Positions 1 to 7,496 of a DNA stretch of 10,962 nt are shown here, piece by piece. This DNA comes from Flavobacteriales bacterium (lineage in GTDB: Bacteria; Bacteroidota; Bacteroidia; Flavobacteriales_D; Parvicellaceae): positions 1 through 10,962 of the forward strand of contig WFNC01000286.1 in NCBI GenBank assembly GCA_015488785.1. Reading direction: 5' to 3'. The translations under genes and the position numbers were made by a program. Under the pieces are notes generated by a model, which was given only the letters and a program-made list of their open reading frames with translations, was not told the DNA's origin and ran no database searches. How positions within the stretch are numbered: the first letter of the stretch is position 1; the number at the start of each line of letters is the position of its first letter.

Positions 1-247
1 ACTTAAACAGTTACATCACTAATAACCTCTTTTAAACACTCATATTATTCTAGCTAAGAATCCAATCTGTAATAGACTTAAACCTTTTACAAAATCTCTT
101 TAACTAAAAAAAAGAACTATATTTATCATTAAAAGCACACAGTTAATATGATCGTTTGAGACTTAATTAAAAGTTTAGAAAACCTACTTTCATGGTTTTG
201 CAAACCCTAGATATAAATAAAAATTTTACATCCCTAAACAAAAAAAA
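1..247. other. AT-rich upstream region without a gene
   Basis: All frames are interrupted by stops and no RNA gene is recognisable. It probably holds the promoter and leader of the beta-helix gene starting at 248. A TTTTG at 196-200 followed about 18 bases later by TAAAAATTTT could be a weak Bacteroidota -33/-7 pair, but the -7 does not end in TTTG, so no promoter is assigned. A run of A directly precedes the ATG, which is common for translation starts in this phylum. Confidence 0.4.
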
Positions 248-2371
248 ATGAACAGAATTATTATCTTACAGAAAGTATTTTTTATTGCCTTTTTAATAGC
301 TTCTAAAAGTTTGTTTGCCACAGATTATTATGTCAGTTCCTCACAAGGGAATGATTCAAATAACGGAACCTCGCAAAGTACTCCGTGGAAAACATTACTA
401 AAAATTAGGCAAACAACTTTTTTACCTGGAGATGTAATACATCTTAAAAGAGATGACGTATGGAAAGAAGATAGAGAGCTTTTTATAGATGAACAAGGTA
501 CTCCGTCAAATCCAATTACATTCACAGACTATGGGAGTGGTAATCTACCTGAAATCAACTTGCTAGAAACCATGCCCAATAATTTACCTTGGGTAGATGA
601 AGGTAGTAATATTTGGAGTATTATTTTAGATGCTAATTTAGTAAGTAATTCAAGTATATCATACTGGTCTGTATATCACAAATTAAAACGATTACTTATT
701 AATGGGCAAGAAGTTTTAGGAGCTGCTGCAGGTAAATCATATGAATTAGGAACATTTATACCCGATCAAGTTCGTTTTTATTATGAAGAGGGAAATACAA
801 GATTACTGAAAATTTATTCTGCCGTAAATCCTAATACGCTTACTATTGAATTGTCCTATAAACAATATTCTATTCATATCGAAAAGTATGCGGCTCCTGC
901 TAATGATGTACCGCATGATTTAATTATTGAAAATATTAAAATTACAGGTGGAGATGGTTCTGCTGTTAGAGTTACTGAAGGCAGTAATATTGTAATCAGA
1001 AATATAGATGCAGGAGAATATGCTAATTATGGTGTTTCAATAGGTAAAAGTGCTAGCTATGTAATTGTTGATAGCTGCTATATCGATAGCAGGTATAACT
1101 TTGACTACTCAGAAGCAGGAACAAACTCAGGAACATCTAATAGAGGACCAAGAGAAGGTTTTTATATCCGAGGAGCAGATTTTATTGAATTTAAAAATAA
1201 TACGATTAAAAATTTCACGCATGCCAATATTAATACGGGAAGAAATTGGGATGATGATATAGCTGAAAATAATAAAATACACGGCAACTATTCCACTACA
1301 AATTTAGCTTATGGAGGTAGAACAGTTATAGAAGCTGGAACACATAATTTGGAATATTACAATAATTTTATAGATGGAAGTGCAGTGAGTAATCAGTTTA
1401 GTGGACAAAACGGTCATTATCATCACAATATAATTAAAGGAGTAATCTCTACCCCTTTGAAACACTATCATGCAGGATGGGGGATTTCCCTGTATCCTTA
1501 TTCTAATTTTGAAAATACATCAGGAAATATTTTTGAAAATAATCTTATCATGGATTGTGAAAGTGGAGGAATTTCCATTACAAATAATTCTGTTTCTGAA
1601 GTTAAAGGTAATATTTTTAGAAATAATATATTAATTAATAATGGAAAATATGTTGCCGGTTTTACTTCCTATCCGCAAAATCAAACCTCAAATATTAATT
1701 TAGCTATTAAAATTTCAGATCATTACGATTGGAATACACACCAATTTACAGCTCCCTTTGTTTCAGAGAATACCTTTCAAAATAATTTATTTTTTGTGAC
1801 AAGTGGTAACTCTAAATTTCGTTATCATTTGGATAATAATGACCCAAACGGATGGACTACTAACACTTTAAATTTGGTGCAATTTAATAGCAAAAACGGT
1901 CAAAATGCAGATCTAATAATGAATAATATTGAAAGTAACCCTATGTTTGTAGATTTAGCTAATGGAGATTATCATCTGCAAGCGGTGTCCCCTGCTATTG
2001 ATAATGGAGTAACAACACTTGCTACATTAGATTTAGATGGAAATCCAATACCATCGCCAGGAACCTCTCCTGATATTGGTATTTATGAATACCAAAATAC
2101 ACTGAACATATCTGAATCAAATAGCATGAATACAATACTCATTTACCCAAATCCTGTAAAGAATGAACTATTCATAAAAAATAATACGAATGAGCGTACT
2201 AAACAAATCGTTTTAGTTGATACATTTGGAAAAATAGTGCTAAAAAAATCATACGTACCAACAGATAATACAGAATCAAGTATTGATATTTCTACTTTAG
2301 CGGGAGGCATATACGTATTGAAAGTGAAGACTTCAAAAAAGATTCATACTATAAAACTAGTTAAGAAATAA
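248..2371 (+). CDS. Secreted right-handed parallel beta-helix protein with T9SS type A C-terminal sorting domain
   Basis: The 707-residue product starts with a signal peptide (basic start, hydrophobic core, likely cut after Ala24). Next comes a YYVS...GNDSNNGTS...PWKTL segment (about 27-50), typical at the N-terminus of secreted beta-helix proteins. Residues about 220-580 are rich in short Asn/Ile/Gly repeats such as 'NNIIKG' and 'IFENNLIMD', as expected for parallel beta-helix coils. The SPAIDNG and DIGIYEY motifs after it commonly close this fold. The last 78 residues (about 630-707) start with YPNP and end in a GGIYVLKV...KLVKK strand, a type IX secretion sorting domain that directs proteins across the outer membrane and is then removed. 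Beta-helix proteins of this kind include polysaccharide lyases and adhesins; no catalytic residues could be assigned, so the substrate is unknown. The start is the only ATG upstream of the signal peptide. Confidence 0.85.
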   Translation: MNRIIILQKVFFIAFLIASKSLFATDYYVSSSQGNDSNNGTSQSTPWKTLLKIRQTTFLPGDVIHLKRDDVWKEDRELFIDEQGTPSNPITFTDYGSGNLPEINLLETMPNNLPWVDEGSNIWSIILDANLVSNSSISYWSVYHKLKRLLINGQEVLGAAAGKSYELGTFIPDQVRFYYEEGNTRLLKIYSAVNPNTLTIELSYKQYSIHIEKYAAPANDVPHDLIIENIKITGGDGSAVRVTEGSNIVIRNIDAGEYANYGVSIGKSASYVIVDSCYIDSRYNFDYSEAGTNSGTSNRGPREGFYIRGADFIEFKNNTIKNFTHANINTGRNWDDDIAENNKIHGNYSTTNLAYGGRTVIEAGTHNLEYYNNFIDGSAVSNQFSGQNGHYHHNIIKGVISTPLKHYHAGWGISLYPYSNFENTSGNIFENNLIMDCESGGISITNNSVSEVKGNIFRNNILINNGKYVAGFTSYPQNQTSNINLAIKISDHYDWNTHQFTAPFVSENTFQNNLFFVTSGNSKFRYHLDNNDPNGWTTNTLNLVQFNSKNGQNADLIMNNIESNPMFVDLANGDYHLQAVSPAIDNGVTTLATLDLDGNPIPSPGTSPDIGIYEYQNTLNISESNSMNTILIYPNPVKNELFIKNNTNERTKQIVLVDTFGKIVLKKSYVPTDNTESSIDISTLAGGIYVLKVKTSKKIHTIKLVKK

Positions 2372-2442
2372 AACGTGAAGGCTATTAGACTACGACTAGC
2401 GCTTCCTCCTCAACATTACTTACACCCATAAAACCCAATAAA

Positions 2443-2853
2443 ATGCTCTATTTAATACTTCTAATGCTCAATCTTAACTTAACAACAAACAGTTTATCTG
2501 TTAAAGTCAATAACGTACAAAGTGATGCTGGCTACATCTATATTTCTATCTATTCAAATGAAAAAGGATTTCCTATTGATATTACTAAGGCTGAAAAAAC
2601 GTTTAAAGTAAAAGCTAAAAAAGGATTTGTACTTGTTGAATTAGAAAAAATTCAAGCAGGTAATTATGCGATATCTGTTTACCACGACATTAATTCTAAT
2701 GCCAAGTTGGAAACTTCGTTCTTAGGTATTCCTAGAGAGCCAATCGGAGTCTCTAATAACGCAAAAGGATTTATGGGACCTCCTTCTTTTAAAGACTGCC
2801 TATTTAATTTTAGCTCAACAAAAACAATAAAAATAGATTTAGAAGATTTGTAA
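2443..2853 (+). CDS. DUF2141 domain-containing secreted protein
   Basis: The 136-residue protein has a short hydrophobic N-terminus (about residues 1-19) that looks like a signal peptide. The rest matches the DUF2141 family: a strand-rich first half (VKVNNV...GYIYISIY), then GNYAISVYHDINSNAKL, then a Gly-Pro-rich stretch with GIPREPIGVSNNAKG and GPPSF. The length fits the family, which is small and exported and has no known biochemical role. The gene lies 71 bp after the beta-helix gene on the same strand, so co-transcription is possible but unproven. The family call rests on several conserved blocks in the right order; the function is unknown. Confidence 0.8.
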   Translation: MLYLILLMLNLNLTTNSLSVKVNNVQSDAGYIYISIYSNEKGFPIDITKAEKTFKVKAKKGFVLVELEKIQAGNYAISVYHDINSNAKLETSFLGIPREPIGVSNNAKGFMGPPSFKDCLFNFSSTKTIKIDLEDL

Positions 2854-2857
2854 AATG

Positions 2858-2896
2858 AAGAGACTAAACTGAAAAGCTAATTTCAGCTACTCTTTT
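2858..2896 (+). terminator. Possible rho-independent terminator of the DUF2141 gene
   Basis: CTGAAA at 2869-2874 pairs with TTTCAG at 2881-2886, and an outer AAGAG (2858-2862) can pair with CTCTT (2890-2894), followed by further T residues. The stem is AT-rich and interrupted, so it is weaker than the hairpin at 2967-2999, which could terminate the same transcript. Confidence 0.4.
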
Positions 2897-2966
2897 ACAT
2901 CAAACTAAAGACCTTAAAACAACTCCCTTTTATTATTTTAGTCCATTTAGCACGAAAATTTCAAAC

Positions 2967-2999
2967 AAAAAAAAAGGCAAACGAATCGTTTGCCTTTTT
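2967..2999. terminator. Bidirectional rho-independent terminator
   Basis: GGCAAACGA (2976-2984) and TCGTTTGCC (2986-2994) form a GC-containing stem with a tiny loop, flanked by nine A on the left and five T on the right. Read from the minus strand it ends in nine T, 20 bp past the stop of the TPR gene. Read from the plus strand it can also stop transcripts from the DUF2141 gene. This placement between convergent genes is what is expected of a shared terminator. Confidence 0.9.
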
Positions 3000-3019
3000 C
3001 TCTAATTTATCTGATTCAA

Positions 3020-4288
3020 TTATTGCCCTAAAGCTTCTAATTTTGCTTTAACAACTGCGTATTCATCATCCATTTCTAAGTTAAAATAAATGTTTTTCAA
3101 CAACTTCAATGTATTTACATCTTTAGGTTGTAATTTATTTGACTCTTCTAAATACGGATAGGCTTCTTTTAAATATCCTGTTGCTTTTTCTTTTTCTTTC
3201 TTATATAAAACTTCATCTTTAATTTCATTAACCAAAGAATTCAACTCAAAAGATTCGTTATTAAATAGTACTCCTAAATTGAAATAAGCGTCAGCAAAGT
3301 CTGGTTTCAATTCGATTGCTTTTTTATATCCTTCTATTGCTTTTTGAGCAAAAACATCAGCTTCATCATGCTTCCCTTCTTTATGTTTTTTAGCTGCTAG
3401 TTCATCAAATGTTGCTCCTATATTAAAATGAAAAACATAATTGTCTGGATCTTTTTTTATCGCCTCTTCTAAACTAGATTGAGCTTTTTCGGTATCTCCT
3501 TTTGATAAGTGATAATTAAATTCCTCAATTAACAAAGCCATACTCCCTGGATTCGTCTTCTTACCTTCTACGATGTATTTATAAGCTTCGTCAGAAGGTC
3601 CTCCGTTTTTCTTATTTACATTAGCAATTAAACTTTGATAAGAAACTTCCGTTTTGTAACCAATCTCTGCACAAGCTTTAAAATACTTAATTGCATTATC
3701 ATAATCTTCTAAACGATCAGCAGACAATGCCGCATTGTATAGTGCTAAAGAATCTTTTAAACCAATGACATCGTACATTTCTGCTGCTCCAGAAAAAGCT
3801 TCTAAAGCATCTTTGTATTTTTCTTGTTGAAACAATGCTACTCCACCTTGCAAATACGTACCTCTAAGAAGTTGAATTTTTGTTTCAATTTGTTTCTTGT
3901 ACATTCCTCTTGTATCTAACTTTAAAGATTTTTTTAAAGAACCCAAAGAAGCTTCATCATACATTGCTTCATTTTTTTCCAACTCTGGTAACATTGAAGA
4001 ATCGGCAGACATTAAATAATCCAAATAAATGATTCCTCTATAATAAAATAATTTGGCTTCATCTTTTGGCTTTAAAGTATTTGCGGCTTCATATTTAACG
4101 TAAGCTTTATCTATTTCGGTTTTAGCTTCGTATAGTTTCTTTTTAAGAGAACCATCTTTATCCATCATCATCCACATTGGGTTGTTTAATGGCTTGTATG
4201 CTACTGCAGCATTAGTAATTTCTAATTTTTGACCGTAAGTAAACGTCGTCAATCCTGCTAAAGCAGATGCGATAATTATTTTTTTCAT
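3020..4288 (-). CDS. Secreted tetratricopeptide repeat (TPR) protein
   Basis: From the ATG at 4288 the product is 422 residues. It starts with MKKIIIASALAGLTTFTYG, a signal peptide likely cut before Gln20. An in-frame ATG at 4336 would add 16 polar residues before the signal peptide, so the internal start was preferred; another ATG at 4294 is also possible. The body is alpha-helical with several TPR-like helix pairs: around 145-170 (GGVALFQQEKYKDALEAFSG), 182-205 (YNAALSADRLEDYDNAIKYF), 264-282 (KGDTEKAQSSLEEAIKKDPD) and 318-345 (AIEGYKKAIELKPDFADAYF). TPR arrays mediate protein contacts; the partner is unknown and the protein is probably periplasmic. It is a single-gene unit convergent with the DUF2141 gene, ending at the terminator at 2967-2999. 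Confidence 0.85.
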   Translation of the reverse strand: MKKIIIASALAGLTTFTYGQKLEITNAAVAYKPLNNPMWMMMDKDGSLKKKLYEAKTEIDKAYVKYEAANTLKPKDEAKLFYYRGIIYLDYLMSADSSMLPELEKNEAMYDEASLGSLKKSLKLDTRGMYKKQIETKIQLLRGTYLQGGVALFQQEKYKDALEAFSGAAEMYDVIGLKDSLALYNAALSADRLEDYDNAIKYFKACAEIGYKTEVSYQSLIANVNKKNGGPSDEAYKYIVEGKKTNPGSMALLIEEFNYHLSKGDTEKAQSSLEEAIKKDPDNYVFHFNIGATFDELAAKKHKEGKHDEADVFAQKAIEGYKKAIELKPDFADAYFNLGVLFNNESFELNSLVNEIKDEVLYKKEKEKATGYLKEAYPYLEESNKLQPKDVNTLKLLKNIYFNLEMDDEYAVVKAKLEALGQ

Positions 4289-4471
4289 TGTCATTGTATT
4301 CTTGTTATTTAAGTTAACAGTTGCTAATTTAATCATTTTTATACAAAGTCTAAAACAAAATCTTTGCCAAATTAAATTTGAGGGTATATTTTACTCTTTT
4401 GTTAAACGTTTGGCTATTTATTTGACTTGTTTTGTAAAAATAGATACATTCTTAAAATCAAAAATTATAAA

Positions 4472-4479
4472 TACATTTG
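4472..4479 (+). promoter_or_regulatory. Candidate -7 element of the MBL-fold hydrolase gene
   Basis: TACATTTG fits the Bacteroidota -7 consensus TAnnTTTG and lies 16 bp before the chosen ATG at 4496. No clear TTTG-type -33 element is found 17-23 bp upstream, so this is a half-supported promoter. It also argues for starting translation at 4496, because the alternative in-frame ATG at 4427 is upstream of it. Confidence 0.4.
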
Positions 4480-4495
4480 CAGTCAAATTAAATCA

Positions 4496-5266
4496 ATGAA
4501 AATAGAATTCAAATGGATTGGCGGAGCAACATTTATCTTATCAATCGATAACGTTAAAATTGCTGTGGATCCTGTTCTCTGTAAAAAAGGAACGGTACAA
4601 GACTATTTTTGGTTTAAATCAAAGCGAATTGAGAATCCTTCTTTTGAAGCTAAAGATTTTAATAGTATTGATTTATGGCTCATTACACACAATCATGAAG
4701 ATCATTTAGACAATGACGGATTGAAAGTCATACAAAAAGATGCCTTAGTTATTACAAACCGAAATTCTTATAAAAAACTCTCGAAAAACGGAAATAGTAA
4801 CACTTCAATTCTAACTTGGAAAGAAATAAAAAAGTTGAATATTAAAGGCTTAGAAATTTCGGTTGAAGCAGTAAAAGCTATTCACGGAGTAAATCCCATA
4901 AGTGCTTATTTCGCAGGTAAAGTAAATGGGTACTATTTAACGCTAAAAAAAGGAAGTCAAGAATATTGTATTTACATAACAAGTGATACGGTCTATAAAA
5001 CAAAAATAATAAATACATTTGCAAACAAAAAAATAGATTTATTGATTCCTAATATGGGGGCAGCCAAAAAAGGGACTTGGATTATGACCTTGACTTTAGA
5101 TAGTCAAATGCTAAAAAAGATGATTGACAAACTAAACCCTAAACTGGTTATACCTGTTCATTACGGCACTTTTGAACATTACAACGAACCAGTATCAGAA
5201 ATTATAAAACTAAAAGAAAATAGAATTAAAATAATGACTTTGGGTCAGCAAACAAAAATACAATAA
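4496..5266 (+). CDS. Metallo-beta-lactamase-fold hydrolase
   Basis: The 256-residue protein has the marks of the metallo-beta-lactamase superfamily: an N-terminal strand pair with WIGGATFIL and a following VDP (about 7-26), and the zinc motif HxHxDH as H65-N-H67-E-D69-H70. Further candidate metal ligands are H130 (AIHG), D164 (TSDT) and H222 (PVHYG). All ligands are present, so it should be an active di-metal hydrolase. The sequence resembles the UlaG-like/'beta-lactamase superfamily II' branch, whose members cut diverse phosphoester, lactone or amide substrates; the substrate cannot be read here. No signal peptide is seen, so it should be cytoplasmic. An in-frame ATG at 4427 was rejected because it adds a stretch unlike the fold. 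The stop overlaps the next gene's start (TAATG at 5264-5268), which suggests translational coupling with the peptidase. Confidence 0.85.
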   Translation: MKIEFKWIGGATFILSIDNVKIAVDPVLCKKGTVQDYFWFKSKRIENPSFEAKDFNSIDLWLITHNHEDHLDNDGLKVIQKDALVITNRNSYKKLSKNGNSNTSILTWKEIKKLNIKGLEISVEAVKAIHGVNPISAYFAGKVNGYYLTLKKGSQEYCIYITSDTVYKTKIINTFANKKIDLLIPNMGAAKKGTWIMTLTLDSQMLKKMIDKLNPKLVIPVHYGTFEHYNEPVSEIIKLKENRIKIMTLGQQTKIQ

Positions 5267-6846
5267 TGCCAATAAGAATAAGAAAAGACAAAGGAAGTGC
5301 TAGTAACAATAACAAACCCAGCTACAACAGAAGAAGTTCTGGAAGAAGAAGCTCTGGAGGTGGCGGCGGTATAGCTTCGGCTCTAATACCGATATTGATA
5401 AGTTTGTTTCGTAAGAATCCAAAGATGGGAATTATAATTATTGTTGTCTTAGGAATCGGATATTTTGTAATGGGAAGCGGAGGAAACACTAATTCACCTT
5501 CTAAGATTGCAAGTATAGTTCAATCTTTTGCTGGAACAGGCTTAGAAATGGACGAGAAAGTATATGACGAAGCAGAAGTTTTTGAACCGTTGGCAGATAA
5601 CATAAAAAATCCAATGCCAGAACGAGTAACATTAGAAGAGTTTTGTCCTACTCGAAAAAATCAAGGTTCCCAAGGTTCGTGTGTTGGTTGGAGTAGCGCT
5701 TATGCTGCGCGAACAATATTACAAGCGAGAGCTACAGGAGAAAATCCAAATAAAGTAGCATTTAGCCCTTCGTTTTTATACAATCAAATATCGTTAGAAG
5801 GCTGCCAAGGGACATATTTGCAAAAAGCAATGGAAGTAATGAAAAGCCGAGGAGCGTTACCTTTTTCTAAATTTGCCTATGACCAAAATTCTTGTAGCCA
5901 CAAACCAAATTCTAGCGATTTTCAAGTTGCTTCTGCTTATACCACCAAGGGATTTAATCGTTTGAGTAAGAGTGGTGATAATTATAAAACAGATTTATTA
6001 GCCATTAAACAAAACCTAGCACAAGGAGCTCCCGTCGTAATAGGAATGATGGTTGGAGGCTCATTTATGAGTAAAATGCAAGGAAAAGAATTGTGGACTC
6101 CTACCCGATCGGATTATGATATGAAAGGATTTGGAGGTCACGCCATTTGCGTTATCGGTTACGATGATTACAAAACAAACAATGAAGGCGCATTTCAAAT
6201 TATGAATAGTTGGGGAGAAGACTGGGGTAAGAAAGGATTATTTTGGATTCGATATTCCGATTTTGAACATTTTACAAGAGAAGCTTACGGTTTGTACCCT
6301 ATGGGAAGTTCTGAAGTAACAAATACCACAAAACTAGATGCCGAAATTGGAATTGTTTACAATAAAACAGGAAAGTATTTACCTTTCAAATACAACAATG
6401 GAATCGAATTCGAATCGACAGAACTATTGACGATTGATGAAGACTTTAAAGTAGAAATCACTAACTCTATGGAATGCTATACTTATATATTTGGTGAAGA
6501 AACAGACGGTTCTAGTTACGTTCTTTTTCCATACACAGCCAAACATTCTCCTTATTGTGGAATCACAGGTACTAGGTTGTTTCCAAAAGATCATTCGCTT
6601 TTTGCAGATGCTAAAGGTAGAAAAGATCACTTTGCAATTGTCGTTTCCAAACAAAAGTTAGACTATAATAAACTCAACCAACATTTCAATAATGCAAATG
6701 GAACAACTTACCAAGACAAAGTTTCAACTGCTCTACAAGGAGAATTAATAGAAAACGTGAGCTTTTCTGGAGGTAAGACGATTAAATTTACAACTTCTAG
6801 TACCACAAATAACATGGTAGCAGTTGTGCTTTCTGTAGCTAAATAG
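5266..6846 (+). CDS. Membrane-anchored papain-like (C1 family) cysteine peptidase with DUF4384-like C-terminal domain
   Basis: The 526-residue protein starts with a basic low-complexity tail (1-35) containing a repeated RRSSG and five Gly. A transmembrane segment follows at about 54-70 (GIIIIVVLGIGYFVMG). The papain-like domain spans about 120-345: Q133 and C139 in NQGSQGSCVGWS match the oxyanion-hole Gln and nucleophile, H292 in GGHAICVIGYDD is the catalytic His, and N314 in MNSWGEDWG is the Asn. The catalytic set is complete. Residues about 355-526 contain YTYIFGEETDGSSYVLFP and a following SPYCGITG, which resemble DUF4384, often found with bacterial peptidases and kinases. There is no obvious inhibitory propeptide. 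The peptidase domain is probably held outside the cytoplasmic membrane. It overlaps the upstream hydrolase gene by 1 bp, so the two are likely made together; the target is unknown. Confidence 0.85.
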   Translation: MPIRIRKDKGSASNNNKPSYNRRSSGRRSSGGGGGIASALIPILISLFRKNPKMGIIIIVVLGIGYFVMGSGGNTNSPSKIASIVQSFAGTGLEMDEKVYDEAEVFEPLADNIKNPMPERVTLEEFCPTRKNQGSQGSCVGWSSAYAARTILQARATGENPNKVAFSPSFLYNQISLEGCQGTYLQKAMEVMKSRGALPFSKFAYDQNSCSHKPNSSDFQVASAYTTKGFNRLSKSGDNYKTDLLAIKQNLAQGAPVVIGMMVGGSFMSKMQGKELWTPTRSDYDMKGFGGHAICVIGYDDYKTNNEGAFQIMNSWGEDWGKKGLFWIRYSDFEHFTREAYGLYPMGSSEVTNTTKLDAEIGIVYNKTGKYLPFKYNNGIEFESTELLTIDEDFKVEITNSMECYTYIFGEETDGSSYVLFPYTAKHSPYCGITGTRLFPKDHSLFADAKGRKDHFAIVVSKQKLDYNKLNQHFNNANGTTYQDKVSTALQGELIENVSFSGGKTIKFTTSSTTNNMVAVVLSVAK

Positions 6847-6860
6847 TTAGCTCCTAACTC

Positions 6861-6902
6861 AATTATACTCAAACCTATTCTCATTTAGGTTTGAGTATAA
6901 TT
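6861..6902 (+). terminator. Perfect 17-bp hairpin after the peptidase gene
   Basis: AATTATACTCAAACCTA (6861-6877) and its exact reverse complement (6886-6902) are separated by an 8-base loop. It begins 14 bp after the stop codon, so it probably ends the hydrolase-peptidase transcript or protects its 3' end. There is no clean T run after it, only CCAATTAAAAA, so it is not a textbook intrinsic terminator. No gene or further structure was recognised from here to the ars promoter (6903-7091). Confidence 0.6.
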
Positions 6903-7091
6903 CCAATTAAAAATATCTTGATTTAGTAACTAGAGTTCACTGAAAAACACTCGAAATCAGTAGTCCCTCTATTTTAGTCATTTTTTAGACTTTAAAACGT
7001 AAGAATTTCTTTATAATACGAATAATTTTAGTGCAGTTGAATAGTCGTTAACCTAAAAACACTCCTCTCCCACTAAAAAAAACTAAAAAAG

Positions 7092-7123
7092 TTTGCACAA
7101 TACAAAAACCTATCGTACATTTG
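7092..7123 (+). promoter_or_regulatory. Promoter of the arsenic resistance operon
   Basis: TTTG at 7092-7095 and TACATTTG at 7116-7123 are separated by 20 bp, a full match to the Bacteroidota sigma-factor consensus (TTTG, about 20 bp, TAnnTTTG). The arsR ATG is only 9 bp after the -7 element, so the leader must be a few bases long or absent. The -7 element is inside the inverted repeat at 7111-7128, so a repressor bound there would block transcription. Confidence 0.75.
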
Positions 7124-7128
7124 CGATA
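7111..7128 (+). promoter_or_regulatory. Probable ArsR operator overlapping the -7 element
   Basis: TATCGTACATTTGCGATA is an imperfect palindrome: the five outer bases on each side (TATCG/CGATA) are exact reverse complements. ArsR/SmtB repressors are dimers that bind such repeats over their own promoters and leave when As(III) binds. Its position across the -7 element, just before arsR, and the similar site at 7463-7478 support the call; binding itself is inferred. Confidence 0.65.
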
Positions 7129-7132
7129 AGAA

Positions 7133-7441
7133 ATGAAAAGAACATTAGAAAATATAGATTATAAAGAAAGTACAGAGGAATTAGCAAGATTTGCAAAAGC
7201 CTTAGCGCATCCTACTCGTATTGCGATTTTAAAACACCTCGAAAATCAATCTTGTTGTTTTACTGGAGATTTGGTTGAAGTTTTTCCGTTAGCTCAATCT
7301 ACTGTTTCCCAACATTTAAAAGAACTTAAAAAAGCAGGACTAATTCAAGGAGAATTAAAACCACCAAAAATAAAATATTGTATTGATCAAGAAAACTGGA
7401 AGAAAGCAAAAGAACTATTTGCTGATTTCTTTAACAAATAA
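7133..7441 (+). CDS. arsR: ArsR family metalloregulator (arsenic-responsive repressor)
   Basis: The 102-residue protein is a compact winged-helix ArsR/SmtB regulator: ARFAKALAHPTRIAILKHL (about 19-36) is the family's N-terminal signature, and PLAQSTVSQHLKELKKAGLI (52-71) is the recognition helix region. It should repress the ars operon until arsenite binds Cys thiols. Adjacent C41-C42 sit at the start of the helix where E. coli ArsR carries its Cys triad, and a third Cys is at 83 (KYC), close to the wing. This set differs from the classical CxCxxC. It is the first gene of the operon, with promoter and operator just upstream. The arsenic specificity comes mostly from the downstream genes. Confidence 0.9.
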   Translation: MKRTLENIDYKESTEELARFAKALAHPTRIAILKHLENQSCCFTGDLVEVFPLAQSTVSQHLKELKKAGLIQGELKPPKIKYCIDQENWKKAKELFADFFNK

Positions 7442-7462
7442 CACTTTTTAAAACTTAATCAC

Positions 7463-7478
7463 ATCGCTTATTTGCGAT
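7463..7478 (+). promoter_or_regulatory. Second operator-like palindrome between arsR and the DUF6428 gene
   Basis: ATCGC (7463-7467) and GCGAT (7474-7478) are exact reverse complements around a 6-base TTATTT centre. It shares ATCG...TTTGCGAT with the site before arsR and ends 18 bp before the DUF6428 start. A TTTG is inside, but the full TAnnTTTG and a -33 element are missing. It may be a second ArsR site that gives separate control over the structural genes. Confidence 0.5.
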
Positions 7479-7496
7479 TAACAAACAAGAAGAAAA

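Noticed and set aside
328..525. Minus-strand open frame in the beta-helix gene
   Set aside because: Antisense to the conserved N-terminal block of the beta-helix protein; no support for a gene.
1065..1262. Plus-strand open frame in another frame of the beta-helix gene
   Set aside because: Overlaps coding sequence with good repeat structure in the main frame; the alternative product is without features.
2377..2405. Hairpin GAAGGCTA / TAGCGCTTC after the beta-helix gene
   Set aside because: It has a one-base bulge, a 12-base loop and no T run, so it is too weak to call a terminator.
4302..4499. Plus-strand open frame between the TPR and MBL genes
   Set aside because: Overlaps the TPR gene start on the other strand and the MBL promoter region; the product is low complexity. 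It only matters because its end resembles part of the MBL gene at 4997-5029.
6424..6654. Minus-strand open frame inside the peptidase gene
   Set aside because: Lies wholly antisense to the DUF4384-like part of the peptidase and has no motif or start signal.
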